A DNA stretch of 64,000 nucleotides from VAXT01 sp963827725 (GCA_963827725.1 CAWHBM010000001.1:1488001-1552000); one strand, 5' to 3'. Shown: positions 33,323 through 42,173, counted from the first letter of the stretch. The notes: a model not told the origin generated them from the letters alone. A program made the numbers and translations.

Positions 33323-36300
33323 ATGCAGGTCGATCAGCAGGCAAGCGCCCCGCCACACGCGCGCGGTCTTCCAAAAGCCACCTGGCGCTTTGGGGGCGTG
33401 CTCATCGCGCTCACGCTAGCGCTGTCACTCGCGTCCATAGGCCACGCGGGAATCTCCGACATCAACCCCGACGCATCGAACAACGGAAATGCAAACGCCT
33501 CTTCGGGCGGCCGGGTCAACGGCCTCGCGAATGCGTCGGGTAACAACCAGGTCTACTACGCCGCGAGCGAATACGGCGGCCTCTTCACGACGACCAACGG
33601 CGGGAACAACTGGGCAAGGCTGAACGGCCATTTGCCCGTCCTGACCTGGGACGTCGAAGTCCACCGGGCAAACAACAACATCGTGTATGCAACCTCCTGG
33701 TACGACGGCCGGGTCAACTCGTTGTCCGGAATCGAGGTCAGCTCCGACGCGGGAGCGACCTGGACGAAGCCGGCCACGGCGACACCGCCGATGGGCTACA
33801 CCTGCAGTCAAGCTCGCAAGGACGAGCCATCCGCGTTCGGCATCGGCGTGGACGGCGGCAACAACGTCTACGTCGGCACGAACTGCGGCGTCGCCATCAG
33901 TAACGACTCCGGGGCGACCTGGACCTTCGTCGACCCGACTCCGGCGACCACGGCGAGCGACGTCTGGGACGTCGTAGTGCAGGGCGCCACGATCGACATC
34001 TGCGGCGACGACGGCCACCTCCGCTCGACGGACAGCGGCGCGAACTGGGTCCCTGACGCCGGGCTCGGGATCCCGGGAGGACAATGCTCGATCGCGGCCT
34101 CCCCCGACGAGTCCTACGTCCTCTTCGTGGTGGCGGCCGACAACATCGTCCGCGAGACCGACGACGCGGGCGCGAACTGGACGAGCCTCGGCAGCAACGG
34201 GGCGCAGGGGCGCATCCCGTTCGTCGTGACGAACCAGCGCTCGAACGCCGGCATGACGGACCGCTTCACGCTCTGGTACGCGGACACGCAGCTCCTGCGC
34301 GGCGACTGCACGACCCCGACCCCGCCCGCTCAGGGCGGCGCGGCTCGCTGCGGGAACACGAGCGGCTACAGCAACCAGCAGACCGGCGCGCACTGGGACG
34401 CGGGCGACCTCGTCTTCGACAGCGCAGTCGCAGTGGACTCGTGCCCGATGATCTACTCGTCGGACGGCGGCGTCCACCGCAGGATTGCCGGCTGCGAGAG
34501 CCCGACCTGGACACGCTCGAATGCCGGCGTCCACGCGCTGTGGATCTGGTCCGGCGACGGTGCCAGCCAGGGGGGTGACGCGAACGAGGATCTCCTCTTC
34601 GGGCTCCAGGACAACGGGAACTTCGCGACGACGAACGGCGGTGCGGGCTCCCCGACCTGGACGAACCCGCTCTGCTGCGACACGTTCGACGTCCTCGCCG
34701 ATCCGGCCTGGGAGCTCGGCAGCATCTGCTGCTCCGGGCCACCGCACGCCAACGAGCTCGAGCTCGCGGGTCCCGGCTATACCGGTAACACGGAGATCAA
34801 CACGTATCCGGGCGCGGGCACGCTTGGCGGCTTTACGTATGGCCACCGGCTGGCCCAGTTCGGCGCCGATGACGTGGCGATCATCATGTCCGACGGGATC
34901 TACGTCACGATGAACATCAACGCGAACCCGATCGTGTGGACCGCGCTTGCGGCCTTCCCGGCCGGCGGCGGGGGTGCGGGTGGCCCGTGTGGCATTCAGG
35001 CTTCGGTCACCGGCGGCAACGTCACGTTCGTCGTTCAGTCCGGCCAGTGCACCGGCCGCGGGAACGACACGGTGTGGACGTATGCCGGGACGGGCGGCGC
35101 AGGAACCTGGAACCGGATCGACAACAACGACGGTCTGACCGGGGGCTTCGGCATCGTCGCGGTCGACCCGAACAACCCGAACAACCTCTACGCGTCGAAC
35201 CTGAACGCAGGCGGGCCGCAGATGGTCTTCTCGAGCGACGGAGGGACGAACTGGACGAACGACCCGGAGCTCGACACGTTGATGACGGCAGACGGAACGT
35301 TCCGGTACCGGAACCAGCGTGGCCCCTCCACGAACCGTGGCGGTGCCGGCGCAGCCTTCCAGGGTTACCCGCAGCCCACCCTGCTCGCCTATGACCCGGA
35401 GAACGGCAACTTCCTCGTCGCGGGCGGCGCCGACTCCGGCCTCTTCCTCAGCGTCGACAACGGCACCAACTGGAGCCTCGTCACGAGCCCGAACGCGGCC
35501 GGCAAGCCACATTTGCCCCGCCCGCGCGACGCGTTCTTCGACCACGAGCCGGTCAGCCAGCTCGGCGTCTACCTCTTCACGCAGGGGCGCGGCGTCTGGC
35601 GACTGACCTTCCAGCTGCCGACCGCCGACGCCGACGGCCCGTACGTCACGAACGAAGGGACGGACGTGGTCCTGGATGCGAGCGGCTCGACCGACCCGGA
35701 CGGCGGGCCGCTGACGTACGCCTGGGACTTCGACAACGACGGCCAGTACGACGACGCGACGGGCGTCAGCCCGACGTTCGACCGGGTCGGGCAGGACGGC
35801 GTCTTCCCGATCTCGGTCAAGGCGACCGACCCCGACGGCGGCTATGACACCGCTTCGACGACCGTCACCGTCAACAACGTCGCTCCAACCGTCGAGGACC
35901 TGGCCTCGGACGGCCCGCAACCCGAGAACTCGCCGATCACGGTCACCGGCCTGATCAGGGATGCAGGCTGGCTCGAGAACTTGACCGCGACCGTGGACTG
36001 GGACGACGGGACTCCCGTGGAGAACATCACCGGCGTGCTCGAGAACATCAGGCCCGATGCGACGCTGACGTTCAGCGTTTCGCACATCTACGGCGACGAC
36101 AGCGGCGCCGGGACGTTCGACGCCGAGGTCTGCGGCCACGACGACGACACGTCGACCTGTCAGACGATCCCGCTCACGATCACGAACGTCGATCCGACCG
36201 CGGAGATCGACCTGACCGGTGCGATCGACATCAACGGCAAGCCGACGATCATCGGCCAGGCCGGCCAGCCGGTCACGTTCAACGGAAACATGACGGATCC

Positions 36301-36976
36301 GGGCAGCGACGACCTGGTCGCCACGTGGATCTGGGGTGACGGGACACCGAACACCGTGACGACCTACCTCAACGACCCGAACTTCAACCCCGACCCGGAT
36401 CCGAGCCCGACGATCAACCCACGCGACGTGACCGACACGCAGGACCACACCTTCGGCGATGCGTGCCTGTACTCGTCGAGTTTCTTCTCAGCCGACGACG
36501 ACAACGGCTTGTCGCCGATCGACATGGTCAACGTGATCATCGTCGGGAACGGCACCGAGCGGATCAAGGCGGAGCACTGGAAGCACGAGTTCACGAAGCG
36601 GAGCGACTCGCAGTTCAGCGACGCAGAGCTCGAGTGCTACCTGCTGATCACCGATTACGTGAGCCTCGTCTTCAACGAAACTCGTGATGCTTCGACGATC
36701 CCGAAAGCCGGCGACGTGCTTTCGCACCGGGCACCGCCGAACCTGCCGGAGCTCAGGCACCTCGACGCGGAGATCCTGGCCGCGTGGCTGAACTTCGCCA
36801 ATGGGACGATCGGCTGGAACCAACTGATCGACACCACCAAGGACGACACGCCCGACACGCCGTTCTCGGCGGTCATGGCAACAGCCGAAGCCGTCCGGAA
36901 CAACCCGGCGTCGACGAAGGACGCGATCATGGATCAGCGCGACCTGCTCAGGCGCGTCAACCGCGGCGCGGCGTAA
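33323..36976 (+). CDS. Large secreted protein: sortilin/BNR-type beta-propeller plus PKD domains
   Basis: A 1217-residue extracellular protein. The signal segment is at residues 21-42 (GVLIALTLALSLASIGHAG). Residues about 60-770 carry repeated Asp-box motifs (SSDAGATW, SNDSGATW, STDSGANW, TDDAGANW, SSDGGTNW, SVDNGTNW) typical of sortilin/BNR propellers. Three PKD-like domains follow at roughly 770-1100 (LDASGSTDPDGGPLTYAWDFDNDG; VDWDDGTP; TWIWGDGTP). The C-terminal 120 residues are non-repetitive, with no LPXTG or membrane anchor. GGGAGG 8 bases before the ATG fixes the start. The role is probably surface binding or polymer degradation; no catalytic site was identified. Confidence 0.88.
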   Translation: MQVDQQASAPPHARGLPKATWRFGGVLIALTLALSLASIGHAGISDINPDASNNGNANASSGGRVNGLANASGNNQVYYAASEYGGLFTTTNGGNNWARLNGHLPVLTWDVEVHRANNNIVYATSWYDGRVNSLSGIEVSSDAGATWTKPATATPPMGYTCSQARKDEPSAFGIGVDGGNNVYVGTNCGVAISNDSGATWTFVDPTPATTASDVWDVVVQGATIDICGDDGHLRSTDSGANWVPDAGLGIPGGQCSIAASPDESYVLFVVAADNIVRETDDAGANWTSLGSNGAQGRIPFVVTNQRSNAGMTDRFTLWYADTQLLRGDCTTPTPPAQGGAARCGNTSGYSNQQTGAHWDAGDLVFDSAVAVDSCPMIYSSDGGVHRRIAGCESPTWTRSNAGVHALWIWSGDGASQGGDANEDLLFGLQDNGNFATTNGGAGSPTWTNPLCCDTFDVLADPAWELGSICCSGPPHANELELAGPGYTGNTEINTYPGAGTLGGFTYGHRLAQFGADDVAIIMSDGIYVTMNINANPIVWTALAAFPAGGGGAGGPCGIQASVTGGNVTFVVQSGQCTGRGNDTVWTYAGTGGAGTWNRIDNNDGLTGGFGIVAVDPNNPNNLYASNLNAGGPQMVFSSDGGTNWTNDPELDTLMTADGTFRYRNQRGPSTNRGGAGAAFQGYPQPTLLAYDPENGNFLVAGGADSGLFLSVDNGTNWSLVTSPNAAGKPHLPRPRDAFFDHEPVSQLGVYLFTQGRGVWRLTFQLPTADADGPYVTNEGTDVVLDASGSTDPDGGPLTYAWDFDNDGQYDDATGVSPTFDRVGQDGVFPISVKATDPDGGYDTASTTVTVNNVAPTVEDLASDGPQPENSPITVTGLIRDAGWLENLTATVDWDDGTPVENITGVLENIRPDATLTFSVSHIYGDDSGAGTFDAEVCGHDDDTSTCQTIPLTITNVDPTAEIDLTGAIDINGKPTIIGQAGQPVTFNGNMTDPGSDDLVATWIWGDGTPNTVTTYLNDPNFNPDPDPSPTINPRDVTDTQDHTFGDACLYSSSFFSADDDNGLSPIDMVNVIIVGNGTERIKAEHWKHEFTKRSDSQFSDAELECYLLITDYVSLVFNETRDASTIPKAGDVLSHRAPPNLPELRHLDAEILAAWLNFANGTIGWNQLIDTTKDDTPDTPFSAVMATAEAVRNNPASTKDAIMDQRDLLRRVNRGAA

Positions 36977-36987
36977 CAGAACGGCAG

Positions 36988-37018
36988 AGTGGGGCCGGAG
37001 CTCGGCTCCGGCCCCACT
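36988..37018 (+). terminator. Strong hairpin after the PKD protein gene
   Basis: A perfect 14-bp stem, AGTGGGGCCGGAGC at 36988-37001 paired with GCTCCGGCCCCACT at 37005-37018, with a 3-base loop, 11 bases after the stop codon. There is no long T-run, as is common for actinobacterial terminators. It also separates the gene from the convergent cyclase transcript. Confidence 0.78.
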
Positions 37019-37029
37019 CGACTTCCAAG

Positions 37030-37195
37030 CTAGGAGGGTTTGGCGGAACGTTGCTCGTCGCCGGGGTGCGATGGTCGTTCCGAGGCAAGGACGCAGGAGC
37101 ATCCAGGCTAGTCAGCCTGGGTGCGACTGAGGACGCCGCCTCGGGGCGAGCAGCGCGGCCCGGCGGCTCAGCCATGTTTCGCCAAACCCTCCTAG
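37030..37195 (-). repeat. 166-bp palindromic element B
   Basis: Bounded by CTAGGAGGGTTTGGCG and its inverse CGCCAAACCCTCCTAG, with a central hairpin (CCAGGCT/AGCCTGG around AGTC). It has the same length (166 bp) and overall plan as family A, but different terminal sequences. On the minus strand its terminal CTAG provides the TAG stop codon (37192-37194) of the hydrolase-cyclase gene. An isolated copy of its other end occurs at 39957-39977. It encodes nothing recognisable. Confidence 0.85.
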
Positions 37196-38517
37196 GTATC
37201 GACGACCGAGTAGAGGCGCCAGGCTCCCACGCCCTTCAGCTCGTGTTCGCCACGATCCTCGAACTCGATGCCCGAGCCGGCCACGAGATCTCTCACGGTG
37301 CTTGACACGAGAACCTCGCCTGCAGCCGCCTTGCTCGCAACCCGGGCTCCGGTGTTGACCGCAATCCCCCCGATCTTGTCCTGCATGACCTCGCACTCAC
37401 CGGTATGGAGCCCCGCGCGGATGTCGATGCCAAGCGACTCGACGCTCTCGCGGATCGCGCAAGCTGCTCTGATCCCGCGCGCCGGCCCGTCGAAGCTCGC
37501 GAAGAACCCGTCGCCTGCAGTGTCTATCTCGCGCCCGCGAAAGCGGTCGAGCTCCTGACGGACACGCGAGTGATGAGCGTCCACGAGATCGTGCCAGCGT
37601 CGGTCGCCGAGATCCGCCGCCCGACGGGTTGAATCGACGATGTCGGTGAAGAGGACGGTCGAGAGCACCCGGTCCGGCTCCGGGTCGGGTCGGGTCCCCG
37701 TGAGGAACTCCTCGATCTCAGCGAGCATCGCGTCCTGGTCGCCCGCCCAGAGGATGTGCTCGTCACCGTCGAGCTCGACGAAGCGCGCGCCGGGGATCTG
37801 CTCAGCGATCCAGCGGCCCTCCTCGACGGTCACGTCGCGGTCGTGCGTCTTGTGGATCACGAGCGCAGGGACGCGGATCGTGTCGAGGATGGCGCGAGTG
37901 TCGATCTGCGAGTTCATTCGCAGCAACGCTGCAGCAGCGCCCGGGCTTGCTCCCTGCCGCAGGTAGTTGGAGTACCAGTCGATGAAATCGGGCTCCTCTC
38001 TCGGCGCGTAGTACGAGACGTCGATGCCGGTAGCCCATTCGCGCTCGACGGCATCGATCGCCGCCAGGCGCTTCTCGAGGGTCGGAGCCCATGGGTAGTC
38101 CTCGCTCCGGATCCTCTTCGCGAAGACGCCCATCAGGATGAGTGCACGCGTCCGTTCCGGATACGTGGCCGCGAAGAGGCATGACATGCTTCCGCCCTCT
38201 GAATGCCCCAGCAGGGCAGCGTTCTCGGAGCCCGCCGCGTCGAGAACCGCCCGCACGTCGTCCATGCGCTGCTCCAACGTCGGCAGCTCATTGTTGGCGA
38301 CGCGATCGGACATGCCCGTTCCGCGCTTGTCGAAAAGGATCAGCCGCGAGAAGGAAGCCAACCGCTCGAGATAGCGTGTTGCTTTCGGGTGCTGCCAGAG
38401 GACCTCGACGTTCGAGACCCAACCCGGCACGTAAACGAGGTCAAACGGCCCTTCGCCGACGACCTGGTAGGCGATGTGCACCTCGCCGCTTTTGGCGTAG
38501 CGAGTCTCGGGCGGCAT
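37192..38517 (-). CDS. Alpha/beta hydrolase fused to a class III adenylate/guanylate cyclase domain
   Basis: A 441-residue fusion. Residues 1-270 form an alpha/beta hydrolase with GHSEGG around the nucleophile serine and HKTHDRDV near the acid residue. Residues about 280-440 form a class III cyclase domain: TVLFTDIVDSTRRAADLGD (metal-binding aspartates), GREIDTAGDGFFASF, IRAGLHTGECE and NTGARVASKA. The ATG at 38517 gives the typical MPPETRYAKSG N-terminus; an ATG three codons upstream is possible. It is divergent from the aldehyde dehydrogenase with about 11 bases between starts. Its TAG stop is made by repeat element B. Confidence 0.9.
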   Translation of the reverse strand: MPPETRYAKSGEVHIAYQVVGEGPFDLVYVPGWVSNVEVLWQHPKATRYLERLASFSRLILFDKRGTGMSDRVANNELPTLEQRMDDVRAVLDAAGSENAALLGHSEGGSMSCLFAATYPERTRALILMGVFAKRIRSEDYPWAPTLEKRLAAIDAVEREWATGIDVSYYAPREEPDFIDWYSNYLRQGASPGAAAALLRMNSQIDTRAILDTIRVPALVIHKTHDRDVTVEEGRWIAEQIPGARFVELDGDEHILWAGDQDAMLAEIEEFLTGTRPDPEPDRVLSTVLFTDIVDSTRRAADLGDRRWHDLVDAHHSRVRQELDRFRGREIDTAGDGFFASFDGPARGIRAACAIRESVESLGIDIRAGLHTGECEVMQDKIGGIAVNTGARVASKAAAGEVLVSSTVRDLVAGSGIEFEDRGEHELKGVGAWRLYSVVDT

Positions 38518-38528
38518 AGGCTTCAACT

Positions 38529-39956
38529 ATGGCGGCAACCGCGACGGAACGGAAGCTCTTGATCGGCGGCGAGTGGGTCGAGACAGGCGACTGGCACGAC
38601 GTGCGCTCGCCCTACTCCGGCGATGTCGTCGGTCGCGTCGCCAAGGCCGGTGCGGACGAGGCGCGTGCGGCGATCGACGCGGCCGAGAAGGCCATGGCCA
38701 ACCCGCTTCCTGCCCACAAGCGGGCCGAGATCCTCGTCAAGGTCGTAGCCGGGATCGCGAGGCGCCACGACGAGATCGCGCGCCAGATCTCGGCCGAAGC
38801 CGGGAAGCCGCTCAAGGCGGCCCGCGTCGAGACCAGCCGCGCGATGTCCACGTACACGTTCGCGGCGGTCGAGGCACGCAAGCTCGCCGGCGAGATGGTG
38901 CCGATGGACGCAGCGCAGGCCGGCGAGGGCAAGCTTGCATTCACGATCTGCGAGCCGATCGGCATCGTCGGCGCGATCAGCCCGTTCAACTTTCCGCTCA
39001 ACCTCGTCGCCCACAAGATCGCCCCGGCTCTGGCGGCGGGCTGCGCAGTCGTCCTCAAGCCGGCGGGCCAGACACCACTGTCGGCGCTGACGCTCGCGGA
39101 GCTCGCAGACGAGGCGGGCCTCCCTCCGGGCTGGCTGAACGTGCTCGTCGGGCCGGCGAGCGAGATCGGCGACGTGCTCGTCGAGGACGAGCGAGTGCGT
39201 GCGATCACGTTCACGGGCTCCTCAGACGTGGGCTGGAAGCTGCGCGAGCGAGCCGCGCGCAAGAAGGTCCTGCTCGAGCTCGGAAACGCAACCCCGGTGA
39301 TCGTCCACGGAGACGCCGAGCTCGACGAGGCTGCGGAGAAGCTCGCCGCGAACGCGTTTTCCTTCGCGGGTCAGAGCTGCATCTCGGTCCAGCGGATCTA
39401 CGTCCAGAAGTGGGTGTACGACGATTTTGTGGCCCGCTTCGTCCCGCTCGTCGAGCAGCTCGTGCTCGGCGACCCGGCCGACGAGTCGACCGACGTGGGG
39501 CCGGTGATCGACGACGAGTCGCGCGAGCGCATCCTGAGCTGGATCGAGGAAGCGCGGGACGCGGGCGCCGAGATCCTCTCCGGCGGCGGCCCGGAGGGTG
39601 ACCTCATCCAGCCGACCGTGATCGCGAACGCGACACTGGACATGAAGGTCTGCAGCGAGGAGGTCTTTGGTCCCGTCTGCGTCGTCAACTCGTACGAAGC
39701 GCTCGACGAGGCGATCGCGCTGGCCAACGGCACGCGCTTCGGCCTTCAGGCCGCGATCTTCACGGCCGACATCCGAGCCGCCATGCGTGCCGCGCACGAG
39801 CTCGAGTTCGGCGGCGTGATCGTCAACGAGGCGCCGACCTTCCGCGCCGACCAGATGCCCTACGGCGGCGTCAAGGATTCGGGCAACACGCGCGAGGGTC
39901 CCTCTTACTCCGTGCGAGAGCTGACCGAGCAACGCGTCGTCGTTATCGATCTCTAG
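38529..39956 (+). CDS. Aldehyde dehydrogenase (NAD(P)+)
   Basis: A 475-residue enzyme oxidising an aldehyde to the acid or acyl product. The general base Glu250 is in LELGNATP and the nucleophile Cys284 in FAGQSCISV. PFNFPLN, the KPAGQTPLSAL cofactor segment, FTGSSDVG and EEVFGPV are also present. NEAPTFRADQMPYGGVKDSG is the usual C-terminal block. The natural aldehyde is not evident. Its stop codon TAG (39954-39956) is immediately followed by a solo end of repeat B. Confidence 0.93.
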   Translation: MAATATERKLLIGGEWVETGDWHDVRSPYSGDVVGRVAKAGADEARAAIDAAEKAMANPLPAHKRAEILVKVVAGIARRHDEIARQISAEAGKPLKAARVETSRAMSTYTFAAVEARKLAGEMVPMDAAQAGEGKLAFTICEPIGIVGAISPFNFPLNLVAHKIAPALAAGCAVVLKPAGQTPLSALTLAELADEAGLPPGWLNVLVGPASEIGDVLVEDERVRAITFTGSSDVGWKLRERAARKKVLLELGNATPVIVHGDAELDEAAEKLAANAFSFAGQSCISVQRIYVQKWVYDDFVARFVPLVEQLVLGDPADESTDVGPVIDDESRERILSWIEEARDAGAEILSGGGPEGDLIQPTVIANATLDMKVCSEEVFGPVCVVNSYEALDEAIALANGTRFGLQAAIFTADIRAAMRAAHELEFGGVIVNEAPTFRADQMPYGGVKDSGNTREGPSYSVRELTEQRVVVIDL

Positions 39957-39977
39957 GTTTCCGCCAAACCCTCCTAG
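39957..39977. repeat. Solo terminal repeat of element B
   Basis: CCGCCAAACCCTCCTAG at 39961-39977 matches one end of the element at 37030-37195 and directly follows the aldehyde dehydrogenase stop codon. No partner end is found nearby, so this is a remnant, or a minimal half element, of family B. Confidence 0.75.
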
Positions 39978-40013
39978 GGGCCGCCGCTTGGTCATATAGA
40001 CTCGCCCGGCCCG

Positions 40014-40583
40014 ATGGCACGTCTTTCCCTGCCCGACCGGTTTCGTCGACAGCCCTCGGAAGGGGCCGGCGAAGGCGGCCCACCAACCCCGGCGCGAGCC
40101 CAGCGGCTCCCTGCTGCGGGCGCGCTGCGACGCGAGCGCAGGGCCTTGGTGCGTACGCGTGAGGACCGGATCAGGGACCTCGGCGGGCTCATGCTCGAGA
40201 TGTACCGCCGCGACCAGTTCAAGCAGGATCTCCTCGTCGAGCAATGCCTGGAGGTGATCGCGGTCGAGGAGAGGCTTCGCGAGATCGACGAGATGCTCGA
40301 GGCGTCCGTGACTGCTCGTAGGCAGGGCGTGGGTGTCCGCTGCACGTGTGGCGCTCCGATCGTTTGGGGCTCGCACTTCTGTGCCAACTGTGGGCGGTCC
40401 GTCGGCGCCGAGCCGGTCGTCTCCTGTCCGAACTGCGGAAACGCGCTCCCCGCCGAGGCCCAGTTCTGCACGAACTGCGGCACGCCTGTACCGGAGGCCG
40501 CGCGCCACGTCGAGGTCGAGGCCGACGAGAGCGAGCAGACGATGCACAAGGCGGAGCGCTCGGGCGATCCCTGGGAGGGCTAG
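40014..40583 (+). CDS. Double zinc-ribbon protein with helical N-terminal region
   Basis: A 189-residue protein. Residues 1-105 are helical and charged (RTREDRIRDLGGLMLEMYRRD, a coiled-coil-like region). Residues about 106-165 carry two CxxC zinc-ribbon knuckle pairs (CTCGAP/CANCGR and CPNCGN/CTNCGT). The C-terminus is acidic. No enzymatic motif is seen. It is followed by element A copy 3 and then by another zinc-ribbon gene, so the two probably form an operon. Confidence 0.83.
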   Translation: MARLSLPDRFRRQPSEGAGEGGPPTPARAQRLPAAGALRRERRALVRTREDRIRDLGGLMLEMYRRDQFKQDLLVEQCLEVIAVEERLREIDEMLEASVTARRQGVGVRCTCGAPIVWGSHFCANCGRSVGAEPVVSCPNCGNALPAEAQFCTNCGTPVPEAARHVEVEADESEQTMHKAERSGDPWEG

Positions 40584-40585
40584 GT

Positions 40586-40751
40586 CAGTGCCCCTTCCAG
40601 CAATACATGCCGGCCCCTGGCCCGCGATCACGCGGCGCCAGAGTCCACCCTCGCTCTTGCCAAGGCTGCGAGCCTTGGCCGCGAGCGAGTGCGGCCTCTG
40701 GCTTGGTGCTCGCGACCCAGGAGCTCGGCGGCATTACTGGAAGGGCCACTA
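40586..40751 (+). repeat. 166-bp palindromic element A, copy 3
   Basis: The third copy, 166 bp like the others, with CAGTGCCCC and GGCCACTA ends. On the + strand it is inverted relative to copies 1 and 2, but because these genes are also on the + strand its orientation relative to transcription is the same. It begins 2 bases after the upstream stop codon and ends directly against the ATG of the SPOR-domain gene, placing GGAAGGG as ribosome-binding site. Confidence 0.9.
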
Positions 40752-41489
40752 ATGTCGGCACTACCGCCCGAGCCACCCGACGAGCAGCCACTACCTCCGC
40801 CGCCTATGGAAGCCGTCGGCGGCGAGTGCCCCAGGTGCGCGACCCCCTACGACCCTTTCCAGGAGTACTGCCTCGAATGCGGGCTGCGCTTGCCCGTCAC
40901 GCACGGGCTGATCCCGGTTCTGGCCTCGGCCTGGCGCCGGCAGGTTCCCTGGTATCCAGGCGACTGGGTCTGGCCCGTGCTCGCGGCGCTCATCGTCGCC
41001 GTGCTTGCGGGCGGAGTCGCGATCGCCGCGACGAACGACAACGGCTCGCCGAGAGAGACGACGGCGGCCACCGAGCCTCCGCCACCGGGCGGGACGGACA
41101 CGACCGCGCCGCCCCCAGCCGGGACCGAGACCGACCCAGCCGCCACGGGGCCACCGCCTACAGAGCCGCCGCCCGAGCCCGCACCGCCGCCACCGGCCGC
41201 CGGCGGTGAGGTCATCGAGTGGCCAGCGGGTCAGAACGGCTGGACTATCGTGCTCGTGTCCAGCCCTCAAAGTGCCGGCCGAGCGGCTGCCAACCGCGAA
41301 GCGCAGGAGGCAATCGACGCCGGCCTCTCTGACGTCGGCGTCATGGACTCCTCGGAGTTCGCGAGCCTGCGCCCGGGCTACTTCGTCGTCTTCAGCGGCG
41401 TCTACAGCTCAGAGAGAGAAGCACGAGGCGAACTCGGCGCGGCGAAGGGGAACTATCCCCAAGCCTACGCCCGCCAAATCGTCTCCTAG
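40752..41489 (+). CDS. Zinc-ribbon, single-pass membrane protein with SPOR-like domain
   Basis: A 245-residue protein: an N-terminal zinc-ribbon CPRCATPYDPFQEYCLECG (residues 26-44), a membrane segment near 73-92 (VWPVLAALIVAVLAGGVAI), a Pro/Thr-rich linker (about 95-155), and a C-terminal SPOR-like domain (WTIVLVSSPQSAGRAAANREA, FVVFSGVYSS). SPOR domains bind denuded septal peptidoglycan, so a septum-associated role is plausible. The start at 40752 abuts element A copy 3. Confidence 0.85.
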   Translation: MSALPPEPPDEQPLPPPPMEAVGGECPRCATPYDPFQEYCLECGLRLPVTHGLIPVLASAWRRQVPWYPGDWVWPVLAALIVAVLAGGVAIAATNDNGSPRETTAATEPPPPGGTDTTAPPPAGTETDPAATGPPPTEPPPEPAPPPPAAGGEVIEWPAGQNGWTIVLVSSPQSAGRAAANREAQEAIDAGLSDVGVMDSSEFASLRPGYFVVFSGVYSSEREARGELGAAKGNYPQAYARQIVS

Positions 41490-41494
41490 CTAGG

Positions 41495-41511
41495 CCCGGC
41501 CACGGGCCGGG
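41495..41511. terminator. Hairpin between convergent genes
   Basis: CCCGGCC (41495-41501) pairs with GGCCGGG (41505-41511) around a 3-base loop, six bases after the SPOR gene stop and before the convergent gene ending at 41537. It has no T-run, so it is a probable bidirectional terminator. Confidence 0.6.
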
Positions 41512-41536
41512 ACTCGCGCAAAGTGCGACTACGCGC

Positions 41537-41986
41537 TCAGGCGGCTACGCGGGAGCGCTCGAGGTGCTGGTGCGACGGGCAGTAGTCCCGCTCCGGCAGG
41601 GGCGTCCGCTGACAGGGCTTGCCCTTCCGCGTGGTCGCGTGACAGCGCGGGACCCCGCCGTCGAACGCGCCGGCCTCGATCTGCTCCTCGATGAACGCGA
41701 CGGCCGCGGCGACGCCCTCGTTCACCGCCCAGGCGACCTGGGCCTGCGCGGTAATGGGGAAGTAGCGCCGGATGTCCTGGAAGAGCGAGCGCTCGGGCTT
41801 CGCGAAGTACTGCGGGTCTCGAGCGAGCCGCTCCATCGTCTGCTCGCATGCCTCCAGCACAGCTTTTCGGTACTCGGCGCGATCCTTCGTCGGAACGTAC
41901 GGATCGACCAGGTCCTTGACCGTGCGATAAATGGCTCGCGAGTACTGATACATACAGTGCTGGATGTGGAGGGCTCTCTCGTCCAT
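41537..41986 (-). CDS. Conserved hypothetical protein with C-terminal CxxxxxxGxxC...CxxH motif
   Basis: A 149-residue protein starting MDERALHIQHCMYQYSRAIY. The helical body is followed by a small Cys/His motif, CHATTRKGKPCQRTPLP with YCPSH, resembling the DUF5763-type zinc-binding tail found on many bacterial proteins. The ATG at 41986 is preferred over a TTG 12 codons upstream, with GAGAGG about 9 bases before it. It is divergent from the WYL regulator, which may control it. Confidence 0.72.
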   Translation of the reverse strand: MDERALHIQHCMYQYSRAIYRTVKDLVDPYVPTKDRAEYRKAVLEACEQTMERLARDPQYFAKPERSLFQDIRRYFPITAQAQVAWAVNEGVAAAVAFIEEQIEAGAFDGGVPRCHATTRKGKPCQRTPLPERDYCPSHQHLERSRVAA

Positions 41987-42173
41987 TCCAAGTGTGCCTC
42001 TCAGCTTGTTAATCCCCCGCAAAGCTCTGTTAACGCCGGATTAACACGATCCGGGATGCATCAGTCGAGTGCACTCTACCGCCTCCCGCCCCCTGTTACA
42101 AACTCGCGGCCTTTGTTTTCCTCGGTGACAACGGCCCTCCCAACGGCCCTCCATCGGAGAGAATAGGCGGCGC
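41987..42173. promoter_or_regulatory. Divergent intergenic region upstream of the WYL regulator
   Basis: 187 bases between two divergent start codons, markedly more AT-rich than its surroundings (for example GTTAACGCCGGATTAACA near 42031 and CCTTTGTTTTCCTCGG near 42111). It must contain promoters for both genes, and the TTAAC repeats near 42008 and 42032 could be regulatory half-sites. No specific promoter can be assigned with confidence. Confidence 0.45.

Noticed and set aside
33425..36448. 1007-residue antisense open frame opposite the PKD protein
   Set aside because: It is a GC-driven shadow; the plus strand has a signal peptide, Asp-boxes and PKD domains, and the antisense product is low-complexity Arg/Val-rich.
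39222..40631. 469-codon minus-strand open frame spanning ALDH and the zinc-ribbon gene
   Set aside because: No family motif, starts inside repeat A and is antisense to two well-supported genes.
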